From positions 620,001 to 684,000 of the forward strand of contig CP151794.1 of NCBI GenBank assembly GCA_041860225.1: DNA of 64,000 nucleotides, in the 5' to 3' direction. Positions 61,833 to 64,000 of this stretch are shown one piece after another. Both the position numbers and the translations under genes were made by a program. The DNA is from Magnimaribacter mokuoloeensis. Its GTDB lineage: Bacteria; Pseudomonadota; Gammaproteobacteria; Magnimaribacterales; Magnimaribacteraceae. The notes beneath the pieces were generated by a model, which saw only the letters and a list, made by a program, of their open reading frames with translations, made no database searches and was not told where the DNA came from. The first letter of the stretch is position 1. Each line of letters starts with the position of its first letter.

Positions 61833-64000
61833 ATGAAAAAATTCAGTTTATTGATTTCTTTTACAATTTTCTTTCCTTTCGCTGTTTTATTTGCAGATGA
61901 AGAAGTTGAAGAAGTGGTAGTCACCGGTTCACAAATTAAAGGAGCTCAAATTACAGGGGTTTTGCCTGTAACGGTTCTAACTTCTGAAGATATAGATGCA
62001 ATCGGTCCAGAGGATGGTACTGAACTCATGGAAAATATAACAGAGCAAGGATTAAATTATTTTTCAGAAGCGGAATCTGACTCAGGTGGAGTCAATTCTG
62101 CAAGGGGTGATGTAGGAGCTTATAACCTGAGGAATATAGGTGTTGGAAATACTTTAGTTTTACTAAATGGAAGAAGGCTAGTAAATAATGCAGGTTACCA
62201 AACTGAATTACTTGGCGGTGATTACGTCCCCACCATGTCGGTTAATACAAACCTAATACCTTCAAATGCCCTAGATAGAGTAGAACTTTTAAAAGATGGT
62301 GCTTCAGCTATTTACGGTGCAGACGCTGTTGCAGGGGTTGTAAATAATGTTCTTGAAACAGATTTTACAGGCTTTGAAGTTTCGTTCAGAGGCACGGGCT
62401 ATGATCATTTTGCTGCAAACGATGATAGAGTACAAATCAAGTATGGTGGCGATTTTAATGAAGGTCGTACAAATATTTCTATTATGTTTGACTATTATGA
62501 TAGAGACGCAATAGCCGCATCAGAAGATCCAAGATGGGGTGATTCAGATCACAGAAAATGGATTCCTGCAGATTCATTATGGGCAGGAGATACTTCATTT
62601 AGGAATCTTTATTCTGGAAAATGGGCACAACTAGATCTTCGTGGAAGAACAAGCTATACCGACTCAGCAGGCGAAATCCAGATCATGCCTTCCTCTGATC
62701 CTAGATGTTCCAGATCTGACTCTAAAGATACCGGTTATGGTACTTGCCTTGGAGTGGATACTACCTCTCTTGCAAATGGTGAATACTGGATAAATCCAGG
62801 TCAATTCAGAGATTTCAGGGGCGAACTGGAAAGAGATAATACTTTTATATTTGTTAATCATGAGATGGATAATGGCAATCAACTCTTTGCAGAAATTGGT
62901 CAGTATAATTCTGATTATAGACGTCTAAAAGAGCCAGCTGGTGACTTCTCAACAGCTCTTTTGAATATAGGTCCAGACTATTATTTTACTAACCAGCTTG
63001 GTATAAATGATGATAACAGCAGTTCAAATAAGAATATAAGAATCGATAATTGGAGACCCGATATAGGGCCTAGAATTATAAATGTCGATAAAGACACATC
63101 ACGATACCTCATTGGGTTAAGGGGAAAAACTGATTCGGGCTGGGATTGGGAAACTGCTATTCTAAAATCCAAAGCAAAATCGGAGGATTTCACTCAAAAT
63201 CGTTTATCAAATAGCTTGCTACAGGCTGGATTGAATGACCCTACTTCAAATGCAATTAATATCTTTTCTTCAGATGTAAAAACTGCACTAGCTCCAGCTA
63301 TTGTTGATGTATATAGGAATGACACAAGTGAGTTGAACTCTATAGATTTCAAAGCCTCTAATTCTGAATTATTTGATATGCCAGCGGGGCCAGTAGCTTT
63401 ATTAGTAGGTTTCGAATATAGAGAAGAAAAATATTCAGATGACAGAGACCCTAGGTTAGATGGGACAATACAGTACACTTCTTTTGTAACAGGTCTTACT
63501 TTCCCTTTTGTAGGAGATGTTCTCGGATCAAGTCCAACCGTTGATACTAAAGGAGAAAGAGAAACTAATTCTATCTTTGCAGAATTAATTATTCCTTTAG
63601 CTGATAATATTGAATCACAAGTCGCAATTAGGCATGAAGATCCAGATGACACAGAATCTTCTACCGTTGGAAAATTTGCCATTGGATGGAATGCTACTCA
63701 GAATCTATCTTTTAGAGGATCTGTCTCAACGTCTTTTAGAGTGCCAAACTTAATTCAACAGAATCAACCTTACGTTACTAGAAGCGGAAATGTAGATGAT
63801 GCTGTAGGAGAATTTGTTGGAGGGCAAGTACTAGATGATAGGTACCAAATTGGAAGCTATAGAATTGGTAATCCAAATTTGAAACCTGAAGAGTCTGAAA
63901 ATACTTCTTTGGGTTTAGTGTGGACTCCGGAAATCTTAGAAGGACTGACAATCACATATGATTCTTGGGAGATCGAAAAAGAAAATACAATTGTCTTGCT
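61833..64000 (+). CDS. TonB-dependent outer-membrane receptor 4, partial
   Basis: The gene is open to the right edge. I translated it by hand: about 722 residues are visible. It has signal peptide (about 1-22), TonB box EEVEEVVVTGSQIKG, plug with YNLRNIGVGNTLVLLNGRR and DRVELLKDGASAIYGADAVAGVVN, and beta-barrel strands up to an ordinary mid-barrel region (GSVSTSFRVP, WTPEILEGL). The VTGS and SAIYGADAVAGV spellings place it in the same broad class as receptors 2 and 3. The C-terminus and barrel end are outside the window. Confidence 0.9.
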   Translation, partial: MKKFSLLISFTIFFPFAVLFADEEVEEVVVTGSQIKGAQITGVLPVTVLTSEDIDAIGPEDGTELMENITEQGLNYFSEAESDSGGVNSARGDVGAYNLRNIGVGNTLVLLNGRRLVNNAGYQTELLGGDYVPTMSVNTNLIPSNALDRVELLKDGASAIYGADAVAGVVNNVLETDFTGFEVSFRGTGYDHFAANDDRVQIKYGGDFNEGRTNISIMFDYYDRDAIAASEDPRWGDSDHRKWIPADSLWAGDTSFRNLYSGKWAQLDLRGRTSYTDSAGEIQIMPSSDPRCSRSDSKDTGYGTCLGVDTTSLANGEYWINPGQFRDFRGELERDNTFIFVNHEMDNGNQLFAEIGQYNSDYRRLKEPAGDFSTALLNIGPDYYFTNQLGINDDNSSSNKNIRIDNWRPDIGPRIINVDKDTSRYLIGLRGKTDSGWDWETAILKSKAKSEDFTQNRLSNSLLQAGLNDPTSNAINIFSSDVKTALAPAIVDVYRNDTSELNSIDFKASNSELFDMPAGPVALLVGFEYREEKYSDDRDPRLDGTIQYTSFVTGLTFPFVGDVLGSSPTVDTKGERETNSIFAELIIPLADNIESQVAIRHEDPDDTESSTVGKFAIGWNATQNLSFRGSVSTSFRVPNLIQQNQPYVTRSGNVDDAVGEFVGGQVLDDRYQIGSYRIGNPNLKPEESENTSLGLVWTPEILEGLTITYDSWEIEKENTIVL

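Noticed and set aside
1..64000. CRISPR arrays, insertion sequences, integrases, toxin-antitoxin or phage-defence genes
   Set aside because: No direct-repeat arrays, transposase-like genes, or defence-type domains were seen on either strand, so no mobile or defence system is claimed.

Overview
The window is AT-rich, very densely packed bacterial chromosome from a streamlined marine-type gammaproteobacterium. SAR86 or a close relative is my best guess. The guess rests on the enterobacterial-style gene orders tig-clpP-clpX-lon-hupB-ppiD and tesA/ybbA-ybbP, the low GC, the very short intergenic gaps, four large TonB-dependent receptors, and many SDR, acyl-CoA and flavin monooxygenase genes. There are no rRNA genes, CRISPR arrays, insertion sequences, integrases or phage genes. 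No gene-free stretch exceeds about 200 bases.

Layout. 1-4.2 kb: end of a YciB/IspZ-type membrane protein, tesA-like esterase, and a divergent ybbA-ybbP ABC exporter pair. 4.2-7.1 kb: TonB receptor 1. 7.2-16.4 kb: CPBP protease, amidohydrolase, SDR, alpha/beta hydrolase with MFS transporter, a decayed hydrolase fragment, tRNA-Ala, S9 peptidase, an ECF-like membrane protein and a lysophospholipase-like hydrolase. 16.4-21.2 kb: gltX-dnaQ and rnhA, divergent from gloB-mltD. 21.2-27.7 kb: oppC-oppB-oppA, with TonB receptor 2 upstream on the same strand. 27.8-36.7 kb: fabI, then the protein-quality-control block ppiD, hupB, lon, clpX, clpP, tig and tRNA-His. 36.8-42.2 kb: acylphosphatase, a duplicated-domain lipoprotein, tRNA-Arg, dadA-like oxidoreductase, tRNA-Pro and TonB receptor 3. 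42.4-52.9 kb: folD, two tandem Baeyer-Villiger-type monooxygenases, an epimerase-like protein, acyl-CoA synthetase, and a tight operon of ketoacyl synthase, acyl-CoA dehydrogenase, APH-fold kinase and DUF6285. 52.8-56.1 kb: two tandem SDRs, DUF4389 and gpsA. 56.2-61.7 kb: glutamine-synthetase-like ligase, histone-deacetylase-like amidohydrolase, SDR, M48 lipoprotein protease and patatin. 61.8 kb to the end: TonB receptor 4, cut by the window.

How the genes fit together. Receptors, an Opp permease and S9/MltD hydrolases suggest scavenging of peptides and other polymers. Acyl-CoA synthetase, acyl-CoA dehydrogenase, SDRs and monooxygenases suggest oxidation of lipids or cyclic/ketonic organics. 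The ligase, deacetylase and SDR trio resembles amine (possibly polyamine) catabolism.

No clearly new defence or mobile system is visible. The most interesting signals concern expression: many unit-leading genes have a -10-like hexamer 6-7 bases before the start codon and no Shine-Dalgarno (possible leaderless mRNAs); all four TonB receptor genes share a GGGG leader element; eight of nine convergent gene pairs overlap or abut at their stop codons; and a Pro/Arg/His tRNA series upstream of tig is interrupted by genes.
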